Of a DNA stretch of 6,473 nt, positions 5,919 to 6,473 are shown piece by piece. How positions within the stretch are numbered: position 1 is the stretch's first letter; the number at the start of each line of letters is the position of its first letter. The stretch lies in contig JAJZDO010000331.1 of NCBI GenBank assembly GCA_021805955.1, positions 1 through 6,473 of the forward strand, read 5' to 3'. This stretch comes from Acidobacteriota bacterium (GTDB taxonomy: Bacteria > Acidobacteriota > Terriglobia > Terriglobales > Acidobacteriaceae). The position numbers were made by a program, and so were the translations under genes. The notes under the pieces are model-generated. The model did not search any database and was not told where the DNA came from. It was given only the letters and a program-made list of their open reading frames with translations.

Positions 5919-6473
5919 CTATTGAACACTGATCACTTTGGATAGCTTGATATCTCGGGATGAGCTTCCCACCATGATTTTGACTTTGCCGCTTTCAAGA
6001 GACCATTGTTTCTTGGACGTATCCCAATACATCAACGATTTTTCCGTCAAAGACATTACAACGGTTTTCTTCTGGCCCGCCGGTACATTCACCCGTTGAA
6101 ATCCTTCCAACTCCAGGTTGGACATGGGTATTTTGGAATGGATGTGCTGGACATACATTTGAACGACTTCATCTCCAGAACGCTGACCGGTATTTTGCAC
6201 CTGGACGCTGACCTCAATCGATTTTCCCGGAAATAGCCTCGACGAACTTGTCTGCAGATTCGAGTATGCAAACGTGGTGTAGCTCAGCCCATATCCGAAG
6301 GGAAACAACGGCCTGCCGCGAAAATACATGTAAGTGCGGCCATTCCGGATGTTGTAATCCATCATAGACGGCAGTTGCTGCATCGATTTTGGCCACGTGA
6401 CCACCAGGCGGCCAGCGGGATCGTAGTCGCCAAAAATTGCATCGGCGAGAGCATTGCCTTCCTCTTCGCTAAT
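5919..6473 (-). CDS. GH3 family beta-glucosidase-like protein, C-terminal part (runs off the right edge)
   Basis: A glycoside hydrolase of family 3, expected to release glucose or another sugar from the non-reducing end of oligosaccharides. Only the last 184 residues are visible; the N-terminal barrel with the nucleophile aspartate, and any signal peptide, lie outside. The visible part starts in the C-terminal alpha/beta sandwich with EEEGNALADAIFGDYDPAGR (residues 3-22 of the visible part), then TWPKSMQQLP, GRTYMYFRGRPLFPFGYGLS and SYTTFAYSNL, all classic for GH3. The last 110 residues or so form the fibronectin III-like domain (PF14310), with GDEVVQMYVQ and LEGFQRVNVPAGQKKTV. The reading frame ends with a TAG at 5919-5921. 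It is convergent with the Tat-exported glycosidase, with 75 bp between the stops. The family call is firm; whether it cleaves sophorose, cellobiose or xylo-oligosaccharides cannot be read from this part. Confidence 0.95.
   Translation of the reverse strand: MSEEEGNALADAIFGDYDPAGRLVVTWPKSMQQLPSMMDYNIRNGRTYMYFRGRPLFPFGYGLSYTTFAYSNLQTSSSRLFPGKSIEVSVQVQNTGQRSGDEVVQMYVQHIHSKIPMSNLELEGFQRVNVPAGQKKTVVMSLTEKSLMYWDTSKKQWSLESGKVKIMVGSSSRDIKLSKVISVQ

Overview
The window looks like ordinary chromosomal DNA from a GC-rich Gram-negative bacterium. My best guess is Acidobacteriota (Terriglobia-like), because the wording of the E1 alpha N-terminus, the ArgJ and the twin-arginine glycosidase resembles proteins I associate with that group. 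This is recall, not a search. I see no tRNA, rRNA, CRISPR array, insertion sequence or phage gene.

Layout from left to right. (1) Positions 1-563, minus strand: the N-terminal 187 residues of an ABC-type ATPase, cut by the window edge. (2) Positions 589-1836, plus strand: argJ, head-to-head with the ATPase and only about 25 bp away. (3) Positions 1837-2157: a 321-bp stretch without a convincing gene. (4) Positions 2158-4251, plus strand: adjacent genes for the alpha and beta subunits of a thiamine-diphosphate 2-oxoacid dehydrogenase E1 (pyruvate-dehydrogenase/acetoin-dehydrogenase type), 30 bp apart, with no E2 or E3 gene next to them. (5) Positions 4413-5843, plus strand: a twin-arginine-exported protein of the 'glucoamylase' family PF10091/COG5368, which overlaps the beta-1,2-glucanase family GH144; it starts at TTG. 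(6) Positions 5919-6473, minus strand: the C-terminal 184 residues of a GH3 beta-glucosidase-like enzyme, cut by the window edge and convergent with the previous gene.

How the genes may work together. ArgJ belongs to the acetyl cycle of arginine biosynthesis. The E1 pair feeds acyl groups onto a lipoyl-E2 that must be encoded elsewhere. The last two genes could form a functional pair: a GH144-like endo- or exo-acting beta-1,2-glucanase with a GH3 beta-glucosidase that cleaves the released oligosaccharides or sophorose. Such pairs are known in Bacteroidota, so this is the most interesting hypothesis here, but it rests on family membership and adjacency only. I found nothing that clearly amounts to an undescribed system.
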